9,477 bases of DNA from Ascidiaceihabitans sp. (GCA_023301665.1 JALZUL010000104.1:1-9477); one strand, 5' to 3'; positions 1 through 6,325 are shown, counted from the stretch's first letter. Numbers and translations are program-made. Notes: generated from the letters alone by a model not told the origin.

Positions 1-147
1 CTTCTTGGTCGTAACGAGGGGAAACCCATCCGCCAAAGGATAGCGCATCTGCATGCCAAAATGCGACGTCGTGCCTGTTCCTGTGCGATCGGTGCTGGCT
101 TCACCCAGCTCTAAAATCTCGCGCAATGCGGCGTGGTATTGTTTCAT
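1..147 (-). CDS. thyA: Thymidylate synthase, N-terminal 49 codons (runs off window)
   Basis: Reading the minus strand from the ATG at 147 gives 49 uninterrupted codons to the window edge. The protein starts MKQYHAALREILELGE and contains the family-defining stretch DRTGTGT (residues 20-26), then FGMQMRYPLADGFPL and TTKK. This is the conserved N-terminus of bacterial ThyA, which methylates dUMP to dTMP using methylene-tetrahydrofolate. Arg21 matches the dUMP-phosphate-binding arginine of E. coli ThyA. A good ribosome site (GGGGAAGG, 5 nt before the ATG) supports the start. The catalytic cysteine and the rest of the enzyme lie outside the window. The gene is divergent from the lipoprotein/Slam pair and is probably functionally unrelated to it. 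Identification is by motif recognition only, but the match is strong. Confidence 0.93.
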   Translation of the reverse strand, partial: MKQYHAALREILELGEASTDRTGTGTTSHFGMQMRYPLADGFPLVTTKK

Positions 148-381
148 GCGGACCTTCCCCTGTTTTGCTAGGGCGTCTAAAGCCAAAGCACAGAATCTAA
201 CAGCCCCCACCTTATCTAGCGCTTCCTCAATTTTGAACCGCAATATCATGGTCGTTTTTTGGTCACGGTTTCACTTTAGAATTGTACGGCAAGAACAAGT
301 GATCGTTGACTTTTTACAGCGACAGGCAGAGTCTAACCCCAAAGAGGCAGTAATTACGAAACCCAAAAGAGGTTCGGCAGT
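148..381. promoter_or_regulatory. Divergent thyA / lipoprotein intergenic region
   Basis: This 234-bp spacer separates two divergent genes, so it should carry both promoters. No convincing gene lies in it. On the plus strand a TTGACT at 306-311 could be a -35 element for the lipoprotein gene, but the best -10 candidate (around 331-336, GTCTAA) is weak and the spacing of 19 is long. The ribosome site of the lipoprotein gene, AAGAGG at 367-372, lies 9 nt before its ATG. A GANTC site, the CcrM methylation target of alphaproteobacteria, is present at 329-333. I see no Fur-like or other clear operator. Confidence 0.3.
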
Positions 382-1389
382 ATGAAGAAATTTACAAGCG
401 TTTGCGCTTTAGCACTTGTTGTGGGCGCGTGTAGCGGTGGTGGAAACCCCTTCACCGTTGTTGACGATACAACACCCGCGTTACCTGACGATACCCCATC
501 GGGTGGGAGCATACCGGAAAACATCGCTGGCGATTTAGACAGTATTGTATTTGACGCCGACAATCAGACCCTCGTCGTAACTGGCCTGTCCCAAGATGGC
601 ACTGCATTCAACAACAGCTATGCTTTTGTCTCCGAAGGGCAACAAACAATTCTGACCTCAGCTGGCACAACCTACGAAGCCTATGTTGAGGGGTATTCGA
701 CCTTTACCAATCAAAATGATGCGTTAGGGCGCCACAGCACGGCATTTGTTGCCAGTCGCGAAGGTCTTCAAGCTGGTGTGGTCATCACCGGCGGTCAATT
801 TAATCGCTTTTTCTCTGGTGCCTTCTTTGAGCGCAATGGCGATTACATTGCCCCTACCACGTCCGAGGATCGCTTCGACGTCACCTACCACGGAACCTAC
901 GCGGCTGGTCTTAACAATGTTGGGCCCAATACCAACCTTTTGCCGATTGATGGCAATCTAGATGAAGACGTTAATGTTCCAATTCAAAGCGCCTATGTCA
1001 GAGGACTGGTTTTTGTAAACGTTGATCTCAACGATCTGTCGGTCGAAGGCGAAATCTATGACCGCACAGGTGTCTTTAGTTCAGACTTTACTGGCACCAA
1101 TGACGTGCCCGGTTTCCTTGGTCTTGCAGATCTTGTTCTTGTCGAAGGCACCTTAGCCGAAGACGGTACCTTTTCTGGCGATCTAGAAATTGAAGGTGAA
1201 ACCGGTACAAACGTCGGCCAATTTGCCGGTATTATTGCTGGGGAGCAAGGTGAGAGCCTCGCTGGGGGAACCTTCTTGAACGGCGATTTTGAAGACACAC
1301 TGACCAGCGAAGTCGAATACGGCGTTTTTGTTCTTGATATTTGCCAAGCTGGCGACACGGACCCAATCTGCGTGAACGCGCTTCCTTAA
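382..1389 (+). CDS. Surface lipoprotein with TbpB-like C-terminal barrel region (putative Slam cargo)
   Basis: A 335-residue lipoprotein. The N-terminus MKKFTSVCALALVVGAC is a lipoprotein signal peptide with lipobox V14-G15-A16-C17; the mature protein would start at Cys17, followed by SGGG and a flexible Asp/Pro/Thr-rich tether to about residue 45. There is no Asp at +2, so outer-membrane sorting is expected. The rest is Gly-rich beta-type sequence. Residues 255-300 follow the alternating pattern GTFSGDLEIEG...GQFAGIIAGEQ...LAGGTF seen in the beta-barrel domains of TbpB-like lipoproteins. Cys321 and Cys330 could form a C-terminal disulfide. The mature chain has no lysine, 7 arginines and about 49 Asp/Glu. 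A Slam-like exporter gene follows after 20 bp, which fits a role as its cargo displayed on the cell surface. The ligand is unknown; no TonB receptor, transferrin or heme gene is nearby. Function is inferred from fold pattern and context. Confidence 0.75.
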   Translation: MKKFTSVCALALVVGACSGGGNPFTVVDDTTPALPDDTPSGGSIPENIAGDLDSIVFDADNQTLVVTGLSQDGTAFNNSYAFVSEGQQTILTSAGTTYEAYVEGYSTFTNQNDALGRHSTAFVASREGLQAGVVITGGQFNRFFSGAFFERNGDYIAPTTSEDRFDVTYHGTYAAGLNNVGPNTNLLPIDGNLDEDVNVPIQSAYVRGLVFVNVDLNDLSVEGEIYDRTGVFSSDFTGTNDVPGFLGLADLVLVEGTLAEDGTFSGDLEIEGETGTNVGQFAGIIAGEQGESLAGGTFLNGDFEDTLTSEVEYGVFVLDICQAGDTDPICVNALP

Positions 1390-1401
1390 ACGCGTTTAAG
1401 G
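1384..1401 (+). promoter_or_regulatory. 18-bp perfect palindrome sequestering the Slam gene ribosome site
   Basis: CCTTAAACG/CGTTTAAGG is a perfect palindrome with no mismatch. In RNA it folds as a 7-bp stem (1384-1390 with 1395-1401) closed by a CGCG loop. The left arm contains the lipoprotein stop codon (TAA, 1387-1389). The right arm contains AAGG (1398-1401), which is 8 nt from the Slam ATG at 1410 and is its only plausible Shine-Dalgarno sequence. The layout predicts translational coupling: a ribosome finishing the lipoprotein opens the stem and exposes the site. A DNA operator for a dimeric regulator is the alternative reading. Confidence 0.6.
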
Positions 1402-1409
1402 CGGCCATA

Positions 1410-2873
1410 ATGCCACGTAAGATTTTAAGAAAAACACTATTTGCGCTTTGTGCAGGGGCCGTTTTCGGCCCTATTGCCTTTGCGCAAAGCGCGTCTTTTC
1501 AAAAGAGCCAAGCCGATGAGCCCGATCCGAAAGCACCCCCTGCCACAAAAAGCCTAGAGCTTAGCCTCTCTGACACCCGCGTGATCGCGACAAGCGCTCT
1601 AAAGCAGGGAGAATTCGAAGTTGCACGCCAATTGGCGATGGGTCTTTTGCAAGCCGATGCCAAAGACCCATATGCATACGGTCTTTTGACCGCGGCACAT
1701 GCGCGCTTAAAGAACCCTGAACTCGCGCGAGCAGCCGCCCGCCTCAGCTATAAATACAGTGACGGCAAAGAAAACGCCTTTGCAGCAGCGCGCAACGCTG
1801 GGCAATTGGCTTTCCAACAAAAACGCTACACTTCAGCACAAATCTGGTTGAGACGTGCCGCGTTTCATGCGCCAAACGAAAACAGTGAGCGGGTGCTGGC
1901 CCGTGATTTTGCAAAAGCGCGGGCAGCCAACCCTTTTCACTTTAATCTTCGCGTGTCCGCCTCTCCATCCGACAATGTGAACAACGGCACGGATTCTATC
2001 GATAACTTGGTCAATGGCGTACCACAGTTTGGATTTATTGGTGCCGCAAGCCGCGCGCTGTCTGGCACAATCGGAACTGTCGACTTAAGGCTAAAGTACA
2101 ACTTGCGCCAAGATCAAACCTCACGCACACAGCTCAATGCCCGCATTTTCACCCGACAGGTGGCACTTTCCTCTGAAGCACGTGAACTATTGGCCAGCGA
2201 TCCTTTTGCTTCAGGGTTAGGAAACTCCGATTTTTCAAGCACCTACGCGGATTTTGGCCTGCGCCACGATTTCTCATTGGGAAAACCGGGCAAAATAGCT
2301 TCGATCAGCGGGAACATTGGTCAAACGTGGTCAGGCGGCGAGAAAAGTTACACTTTGGGGAAAATCGGGTTCAGCCCTAGCTTTCGCCTTAACAAACAAA
2401 ACCGTTTGACCCTGCGCGCAGACCTTGAACAACGTTGGTATGAGACCAGTACCAGCAACGATCAAACCCGCACGCAACTGGCAGCCACCTTGCAACGCAA
2501 GCTCAAGAATGGCGATCATTTGAGCTTTGGTGTCAGCCTTCAAGACGTGTCTAGCGGTGGACGCAATATTGCGAACCAATCCGCGGTCGCAAACATCAAT
2601 TACGCGTTTGGCAAGCAAATAGGCCCTCTCAAAGTGAGCGCAGGCCTATCGTTGGGCTACACACACTATAGCACGTTCAGCACAACCACGCCGGTGGCAG
2701 GCGGGCGAACAGACACCTCGATCTACGGGGATGTCACCATGGTATTCAACGAATTGGACTTTGCGGGATTTGTTCCCTCTATGCAGGTTCGAACCGGACA
2801 GCGCAGCTCAAACATTAGCCGCTATGAAACAGATGAATTTACAGTATCCTTGGGGATCCAGTCAAAATTCTGA
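1410..2873 (+). CDS. Slam-like outer-membrane surface-lipoprotein exporter (DUF560, type XI secretion)
   Basis: A 487-residue protein when started at the ATG at 1410. That start gives a clean signal peptide (MPRKILRKTLFALCAGAVFG..., cleavage near A25/Q26) and has an AAGG ribosome site; a longer frame begins with a TTG inside the previous gene and is not credible. Residues about 47-170 are helical with TPR-like repeats (for example GQLAFQQKRYTSAQIWLRRA, 131-150). NPFHFNL (174-180) followed by PSDNVNNGT (186-194) resembles the junction between TPR and barrel in Slam/DUF560 proteins. Residues about 180-487 are amphipathic beta strands ending in Phe, the usual C-terminal signal for insertion by the BAM complex. 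Slam proteins move lipoproteins from the periplasm to the outer face of the outer membrane. The adjacent lipoprotein is the obvious cargo. The family call is good; cargo specificity is inferred. Confidence 0.82.
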   Translation: MPRKILRKTLFALCAGAVFGPIAFAQSASFQKSQADEPDPKAPPATKSLELSLSDTRVIATSALKQGEFEVARQLAMGLLQADAKDPYAYGLLTAAHARLKNPELARAAARLSYKYSDGKENAFAAARNAGQLAFQQKRYTSAQIWLRRAAFHAPNENSERVLARDFAKARAANPFHFNLRVSASPSDNVNNGTDSIDNLVNGVPQFGFIGAASRALSGTIGTVDLRLKYNLRQDQTSRTQLNARIFTRQVALSSEARELLASDPFASGLGNSDFSSTYADFGLRHDFSLGKPGKIASISGNIGQTWSGGEKSYTLGKIGFSPSFRLNKQNRLTLRADLEQRWYETSTSNDQTRTQLAATLQRKLKNGDHLSFGVSLQDVSSGGRNIANQSAVANINYAFGKQIGPLKVSAGLSLGYTHYSTFSTTTPVAGGRTDTSIYGDVTMVFNELDFAGFVPSMQVRTGQRSSNISRYETDEFTVSLGIQSKF

Positions 2874-2879
2874 ATGGTC

Positions 2880-2897
2880 GCTGGCATCCCAGCCAGC
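2880..2897 (+). terminator. Small GC-rich hairpin after the Slam gene
   Basis: GCTGGC (2880-2885) pairs perfectly with GCCAGC (2892-2897) across a 6-nt loop, starting 6 nt after the Slam stop codon. No T-tract follows, so this is at best a weak terminator, an attenuator or a 3'-end stabilising structure. The 65-bp gap to the VOC gene otherwise holds only that gene's leader and ribosome site. Confidence 0.3.
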
Positions 2898-2938
2898 TCA
2901 TGCTAGTCTTATCGCAAGCATTGCAAAGGATAAGTATT

Positions 2939-3367
2939 ATGCCCCTCAAATATCTGCACACGATGATCCGCGTCGCCGATCTTGAAAAAACGATGGCCTT
3001 TTTCAAACTGCTTGGCATGACAGAAACCAGACGTACCGATCATGAAGGTGGCCGGTTCACCTTGGTTTTTATGGCCGCCCCTGGTGACGAAGATTGTCCT
3101 GTTGAATTAACCTATAACTGGGACGGCGACGACGGCCTGCCCTCTGACAGCCGCCATTTTGGGCATCTCGCCTATGCTGTCGATGACATTTACCAGACCT
3201 GTCAAACATTGATGGACAATGGTGTCACCATCAACCGCCCCCCTCGGGACGGGCACATGGCGTTTATTCGAACGCCAGACAATGTGTCGATCGAACTGCT
3301 GCAAGCCGGCGAAAGCTTGGCACCGGCAGAGCCATGGGCAAGCATGGAAAACACGGGCACCTGGTAA
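2939..3367 (+). CDS. gloA: Lactoylglutathione lyase (glyoxalase I), VOC family
   Basis: A 142-residue single-unit VOC protein, about the usual length for bacterial glyoxalase I. It begins MPLKYLHTMIRVADLEKTM, very close to the E. coli GloA start, and contains the signature ELTYNW (56-61). The four expected metal ligands are visible: His7, Glu56, His76 and Glu119 (compare His5, Glu56, His74 and Glu122 in E. coli). The enzyme converts the hemithioacetal of methylglyoxal and glutathione to S-lactoylglutathione in the cytoplasm, detoxifying methylglyoxal. The start at 2939 is preceded by AAAGGA at 2925-2930 with 8-nt spacing; upstream in-frame extension to 2900 has no comparable site. It stands alone between hairpins and is probably its own transcription unit. 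Another VOC activity is possible, but the ligand set and ELTYNW favour glyoxalase I. Confidence 0.85.
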   Translation: MPLKYLHTMIRVADLEKTMAFFKLLGMTETRRTDHEGGRFTLVFMAAPGDEDCPVELTYNWDGDDGLPSDSRHFGHLAYAVDDIYQTCQTLMDNGVTINRPPRDGHMAFIRTPDNVSIELLQAGESLAPAEPWASMENTGTW

Positions 3368-3389
3368 ACGGCTTGGATGATTTTAAGGT

Positions 3390-3419
3390 CGAGAGCCGCT
3401 GTTTTGACTGTGGCTCTCG
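3390..3419 (+). terminator. Hairpin after gloA, probable intrinsic terminator
   Basis: CGAGAGCC (3390-3397) pairs perfectly with GGCTCTCG (3412-3419). The stem can extend inward by one G-U and one C-G pair, leaving a T-rich loop. It lies 22 bp after the gloA stop and is followed by TGTTTC, a short T-tract. A TTGACT (3404-3409) in the loop could serve as a -35 for the downstream DUF1194 genes, with TATTTC at 3429-3434 as a poor -10; this is speculative. The remaining sequence to 3531 shows nothing else clear. Confidence 0.55.
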
Positions 3420-3531
3420 TGTTTCACCTATTTCGACAGCGGTCAGAACCCTACTCGCCCAGCCGCCGACCCTTGACCAAAGATCTAAACCCAAACACCC
3501 ATCGGGACAAAAACAGGAGGGGATTGCAATC

Positions 3532-4266
3532 ATGTCAAACCGGCGTTTAAGCGCAGTTGCCTTGATGAGCTTGATGGGCCTTGCCGCTCATCCGGTCAAC
3601 GCAGCCGAATGCCGTCTTGCGCTCCTCCTCGCGATCGATGTCTCAAGTTCTGTCGACAAAACCGAAGACCAACTTCAACGTGGTGGACTGGTTGCAGCAC
3701 TTACAGCACCCGAAGTCACCGCCGCGTTCTTTGCAAGTGAGACACCAGTAGCGCTTGCGATTTACGAATGGTCAGGTCGCTATAATCAAGAGATTTTACT
3801 AGACTGGACCCTTATTCAATCACCTGCAAATCTACTCAGCGCCGCCGAAACCGTAGCGGCCAGCACGCGCAGCCATAACGATTTCCCCACAGCTATGGGG
3901 TATGCGCTGGGATTTGGCGCGAAAATGTTCAAACGCGCGCCCTCTTGCTTATACCAGACATTAGACATGGCAGGTGATGGCCAAAACAATGAAGGTTTCC
4001 CACCATCATCCGCCTATAACGCCTTCCCCTTTGACGGGATCACCGTGAACGGATTGGTTGTGAACGCCGCCGATTTCGAAGCCGAAACCCAATTGATCCC
4101 TTTTTATCAAAATGAGGTCATTCGCGGCCCCGGCGCTTTTATTGAAATCGCACAAGGCTTCGAAGACTACGAGCGCGCCATGCGGCGGAAATTGGAACGC
4201 GAACTTTCACCAAAATTCATTGGGGCCTTGCCCTTTGAGAACACCAACAAGAAAGACGCCGGATGA
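3532..4266 (+). CDS. DUF1194 exported VWA-like protein, first of tandem pair
   Basis: A 244-residue protein with a signal peptide (MSNRRLSAVALMSLMGLAA..., cleavage near A24/A25). It matches the DUF1194 pattern in order: ECRLALLLAIDVSSSVD (26-42), YEWSG (78-82), a Thr at 120, LDMAGDGQNNEG (144-155), ITVNGLVV (170-177) and RGPGAFIE (198-205). DVSSS (36-40), Thr120 and Asp149 fit a complete MIDAS metal site as in von Willebrand A domains. Cys27 and Cys139 are shared with the next gene product and may be a disulfide. The start at 3532 is fixed by AGGAGGGG at 3515-3522 and by the signal peptide; a longer frame back to 3334 overlaps gloA and lacks both. Its biological role is not known; a periplasmic metal-dependent binding protein is the most that can be inferred. 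It overlaps the next gene by 4 bp. Confidence 0.88.
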   Translation: MSNRRLSAVALMSLMGLAAHPVNAAECRLALLLAIDVSSSVDKTEDQLQRGGLVAALTAPEVTAAFFASETPVALAIYEWSGRYNQEILLDWTLIQSPANLLSAAETVAASTRSHNDFPTAMGYALGFGAKMFKRAPSCLYQTLDMAGDGQNNEGFPPSSAYNAFPFDGITVNGLVVNAADFEAETQLIPFYQNEVIRGPGAFIEIAQGFEDYERAMRRKLERELSPKFIGALPFENTNKKDAG

Positions 4267-4982
4267 AGTTTGGTGCCATCATCGGTCTTGCGATGCTTTT
4301 GGCAAACACCGCTCAGGCACAAAGCCAACCCAGTCAATGTCGGCAAGCCTTAGCGCTTGGCCTTGATGTGTCAGGGTCGATTGATGCCCGCGAATATCGT
4401 TTGCAACTGGATGGGCTTGCACAGGCGATTGCGACCCCATCCGTGCGATCAGCGCTGCTTGCACAACCTCAGGCACCAATTATGCTCGCAGTCTACGAAT
4501 GGAGCGGCCCCAACAACCAATTTATCGTGGTACCTTGGACAACACTCTCAAAATCAGAACATATCGATCAATTGATACTGACCCTGCGTAAGACTCAGCG
4601 CCGTGATGTCAGTCCCGGAACAGCGCTAGGCCATGCGATGAATTTCGGTGTCGCGCTTTTGCAGCAGACCAAATGTTGGACCAAAACGCTCGACATTTCC
4701 GGAGATGGTGAATCCAATTTGGGCCCTCATCCGCGGGATGTAAAACCAACCCTAAAAGCTCAAGATGTTACGATCAATGCACTGGTCGTCGGCTCAAACC
4801 AAGCCGTTTCCGGCAACCCCCGTGAAACCGATGCATCCCAACTCTCCGCATATTTTAAAGCCCACGTCATCTTTGGCAAAGATGCGTTTGTGGAAACCTC
4901 GCTGGGGTTCAGCGGTTACGCCGATGCGATGACACGCAAACTGTTGCGCGAGGTCAAAGTTTTGCAACTCTCCGCGCGGTAA
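4263..4982 (+). CDS. DUF1194 exported VWA-like protein, second of tandem pair
   Basis: A 239-residue paralogue of the preceding protein. The signal peptide (MKFGAIIGLAMLLANTAQA) is cleaved near A19/Q20. DUF1194 landmarks are QCRQALALGLDVSGSID (25-41), YEWSG (78-82), GTALGHAMNFG (119-129), LDISGDGESNLG (143-154), VTINALVVG (169-177) and FGKDAFVET (204-212). DVSGS (35-39), Thr120 and Asp148 keep the MIDAS set; Cys26 and Cys138 match the cysteine pair of the first copy. Its ATG overlaps the stop of the upstream gene (ATGA), so the two are cotranscribed and probably translationally coupled, which points to both products being needed together. It converges on the MarR gene with only 12 bp between stops; no terminator is obvious there. 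Function is unknown. Confidence 0.88.
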   Translation: MKFGAIIGLAMLLANTAQAQSQPSQCRQALALGLDVSGSIDAREYRLQLDGLAQAIATPSVRSALLAQPQAPIMLAVYEWSGPNNQFIVVPWTTLSKSEHIDQLILTLRKTQRRDVSPGTALGHAMNFGVALLQQTKCWTKTLDISGDGESNLGPHPRDVKPTLKAQDVTINALVVGSNQAVSGNPRETDASQLSAYFKAHVIFGKDAFVETSLGFSGYADAMTRKLLREVKVLQLSAR

Positions 4983-4994
4983 CAAGCCTCGCTA

Positions 4995-5504
4995 TCAATA
5001 AATGTAGCGAATTTGATCGGTCCAATAGCGCTCAACCCGTTTCAAAGACGATGTGATATCTTCGAGCCCTTCGTGCCCAAGCACACCGCGACTTTGTAGG
5101 CCGTCCGCGTGGCGCTCAAACAGCTCAGTGACCACATTGCGCACCTTGCGCCCCTGCTCTGTCAGCTTCACCCGAACCGAACGGCGATCAATCTCGCAGC
5201 GTTGATGATGCATATAGCCCATCTCGACCAATTTTTTGAGGTTATAGCTGACATTACTACCTTGATAGTAACCACGGCTTTTCAGCTCGCCAGCAGTGAC
5301 TTCATTATCGCCGATGTTGAACAATAACATCGCCTGAACCGCGTTAATTTCTAACACGCCAACACGCTCAAATTCATCTTTGATCACGTCCAGCAACAGT
5401 CGGTGCAATCGCTCAACCAGCGACAGCGCCTCCAGATAGCCAACCATGAACCCGTTATCTGCGGGTATGTTCATGGCGCGGGCCATGGGGTCTTGGATAC
5501 TCAT
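4995..5504 (-). CDS. MarR-family winged-helix regulator, LdtR-like
   Basis: A 169-residue DNA-binding protein when started at the ATG at 5504. GGAGA at 5511-5515 sits 6 nt before this ATG but directly abuts the alternative ATG at 5510; an extension to a TTG at 5540 is unlikely. Helical residues 20-50 (GFMVGYLEALSLVERLHRLLLDVIKDEF) would form the dimer region. The winged helix follows: residues about 53-80, recognition helix GSNVSYNLKKLVEMGY (82-97) and wing around EIDRRSVRVKLT (104-115). This arrangement resembles the alphaproteobacterial regulator LdtR, known in Liberibacter and Sinorhizobium for controlling an L,D-transpeptidase and stress tolerance. That assignment is from memory of the family, and no L,D-transpeptidase gene is in the window. 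It lies 76 bp downstream of sdhE on the same strand and may be partly cotranscribed with it. Confidence 0.85.
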   Translation of the reverse strand: MSIQDPMARAMNIPADNGFMVGYLEALSLVERLHRLLLDVIKDEFERVGVLEINAVQAMLLFNIGDNEVTAGELKSRGYYQGSNVSYNLKKLVEMGYMHHQRCEIDRRSVRVKLTEQGRKVRNVVTELFERHADGLQSRGVLGHEGLEDITSSLKRVERYWTDQIRYIY

Positions 5505-5580
5505 ACTCATTCTCCGACTCGATCTGCTCTTTGAAAGCAAACTGCGTCAGATTCACGAATAATAGGTTAAAACAGACAAA
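5505..5580 (-). promoter_or_regulatory. Leader between sdhE and the MarR gene
   Basis: This 76-bp leader is long for an internal operon gap, so the MarR gene may have its own promoter. A TATTAT (minus strand, 5559-5564) resembles a -10 element, but no good -35 lies at the right distance. Two GANTC sites (5516-5520 and 5550-5554), targets of the cell-cycle methylase CcrM, fall within it. The ribosome site GGAGA is at 5511-5515. Confidence 0.3.
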
Positions 5581-5847
5581 TTAAGCCTCAGCACCCTGCA
5601 TTTGCATAGAAATTTCCGCTATCAATGGCGCAAACTGAGCCGGTGCTGCCACCTGCCCTGTGACCCATTGGTAAAGATCCTGATCATTCTCGTTAAGCAA
5701 CTCATCATAAAGTGTGATCGTCGCCTCATCCATCACATGCAGATTTTCGGTCGCGTAAGCCGATAGAATAATATCCATCTCTTTTATTCCACGACGCATT
5801 GAGCGCATGGCCAACCGTTTAATCCGGTGTTCAGGTAATTCGCTCAT
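5581..5847 (-). CDS. sdhE: FAD assembly factor SdhE (succinate dehydrogenase assembly factor 2)
   Basis: An 88-residue cytoplasmic protein of the SdhE/CptB/SDHAF2 family (formerly DUF339), the usual length. The family signature is visible as MRRGIKEMDIIL (residues 17-28), containing the RGxxE motif that is essential for helping covalent attachment of FAD to the flavoprotein subunits of succinate dehydrogenase and fumarate reductase. The acidic DELLNENDQDLYQWVTG segment (48-64) is also typical. The ATG overlaps the stop codon of the XRE gene (ATGA), and a GGAG site lies 8 nt before it. No sdh genes are in the window, so it acts on a target encoded elsewhere. Family assignment is secure. Confidence 0.93.
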   Translation of the reverse strand: MSELPEHRIKRLAMRSMRRGIKEMDIILSAYATENLHVMDEATITLYDELLNENDQDLYQWVTGQVAAPAQFAPLIAEISMQMQGAEA

Positions 5848-6251
5848 TCGCCACTCTCCAACATCACTTGCCGTAACCGTTTTTCCAAACGCCCCATTTG
5901 TTCCGCGCGCGCCGCCATATCAGCCCGCATTTCGCGCAACTCTGTCAAAATCACACGCATATCTGGGGTCACTTCGCCAACATCAGGTGGGGAATCCATG
6001 CCCTCTCCCTGACCGTTGATCAACCACATCATCGAAACATTCAGCATCCCAGCCATCATAGACAAACGGTTGGCACGAGGTTCAGACAGGTCGTTTTCCC
6101 AATTGCGCACTGTAGACGTGCGAATACCAAGGCGGCGCGCCAACTCTTTTTGCGTCAACCCTGCTTGCTCACGCGCAGCCGCGACACGATCGCCAAAGGT
6201 CGCAGCCTCTGGGCTGTACCAATCTGAAGCGTCATCTTGTTGGTTCGTCAT
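5844..6251 (-). CDS. XRE-family helix-turn-helix transcriptional regulator
   Basis: A 135-residue regulator starting at the ATG at 6251. AAGGGA precedes it by 6 nt; the longer frame to 6284 starts with TTG and lacks support. Residues about 19-77 form a Cro/cI-type domain: FGDRVAAAREQAGLTQKELARRLGI, then TSTVRNWENDLSEPRANRL (recognition helix and following loop) and a closing helix ending in MMWLINGQGEG. Residues about 98-132 are a charged heptad-like helix (ILTELREMRADMAARAEQMG...) that is probably a dimerising coiled coil. It is the first gene of a minus-strand unit with sdhE, overlapping it by 4 bp, and is divergent from aspC. It may regulate itself or aspC through the inverted repeat between them. 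The target is not known. Confidence 0.88.
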   Translation of the reverse strand: MTNQQDDASDWYSPEAATFGDRVAAAREQAGLTQKELARRLGIRTSTVRNWENDLSEPRANRLSMMAGMLNVSMMWLINGQGEGMDSPPDVGEVTPDMRVILTELREMRADMAARAEQMGRLEKRLRQVMLESGE

Positions 6252-6299
6252 TTTGATTCCCTTAATCGGGCGCGAACCCGTCAATCTGCCTTGAACGGC

Positions 6300-6325
6300 A
6301 AGGTACGCCTGCCTATTGATACCTT
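6300..6325. promoter_or_regulatory. Inverted repeat in the XRE / aspC divergent spacer
   Basis: AAGGTA (6300-6305) and TACCTT (6320-6325) are perfect inverted half-sites separated by 14 bp, with centres 20 bp apart, about two helical turns. The repeat sits in the 101-bp spacer between the divergent genes and overlaps a possible aspC promoter (TTGAAC at 6291-6296, 17 bp, TATTGA at 6314-6319). This is a plausible operator for a dimeric repressor such as the adjacent XRE protein. Six-base half-sites are short, so chance is not excluded. Confidence 0.3.

Noticed and set aside
53..385. Plus-strand open frame of 110 codons
   Set aside because: It runs antisense through the thyA start and then the intergenic leader. 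No ribosome site, and the thyA match on the other strand is unambiguous.
1341..1409. N-terminal extension of the Slam-like protein into the lipoprotein gene
   Set aside because: It starts with TTG inside the upstream gene and would bury the signal peptide; the ATG at 1410 gives a proper signal peptide.
3334..3531. N-terminal extension of the first DUF1194 protein
   Set aside because: It overlaps gloA and the terminator hairpin and has no signal peptide; AGGAGGGG before 3532 fixes the start.
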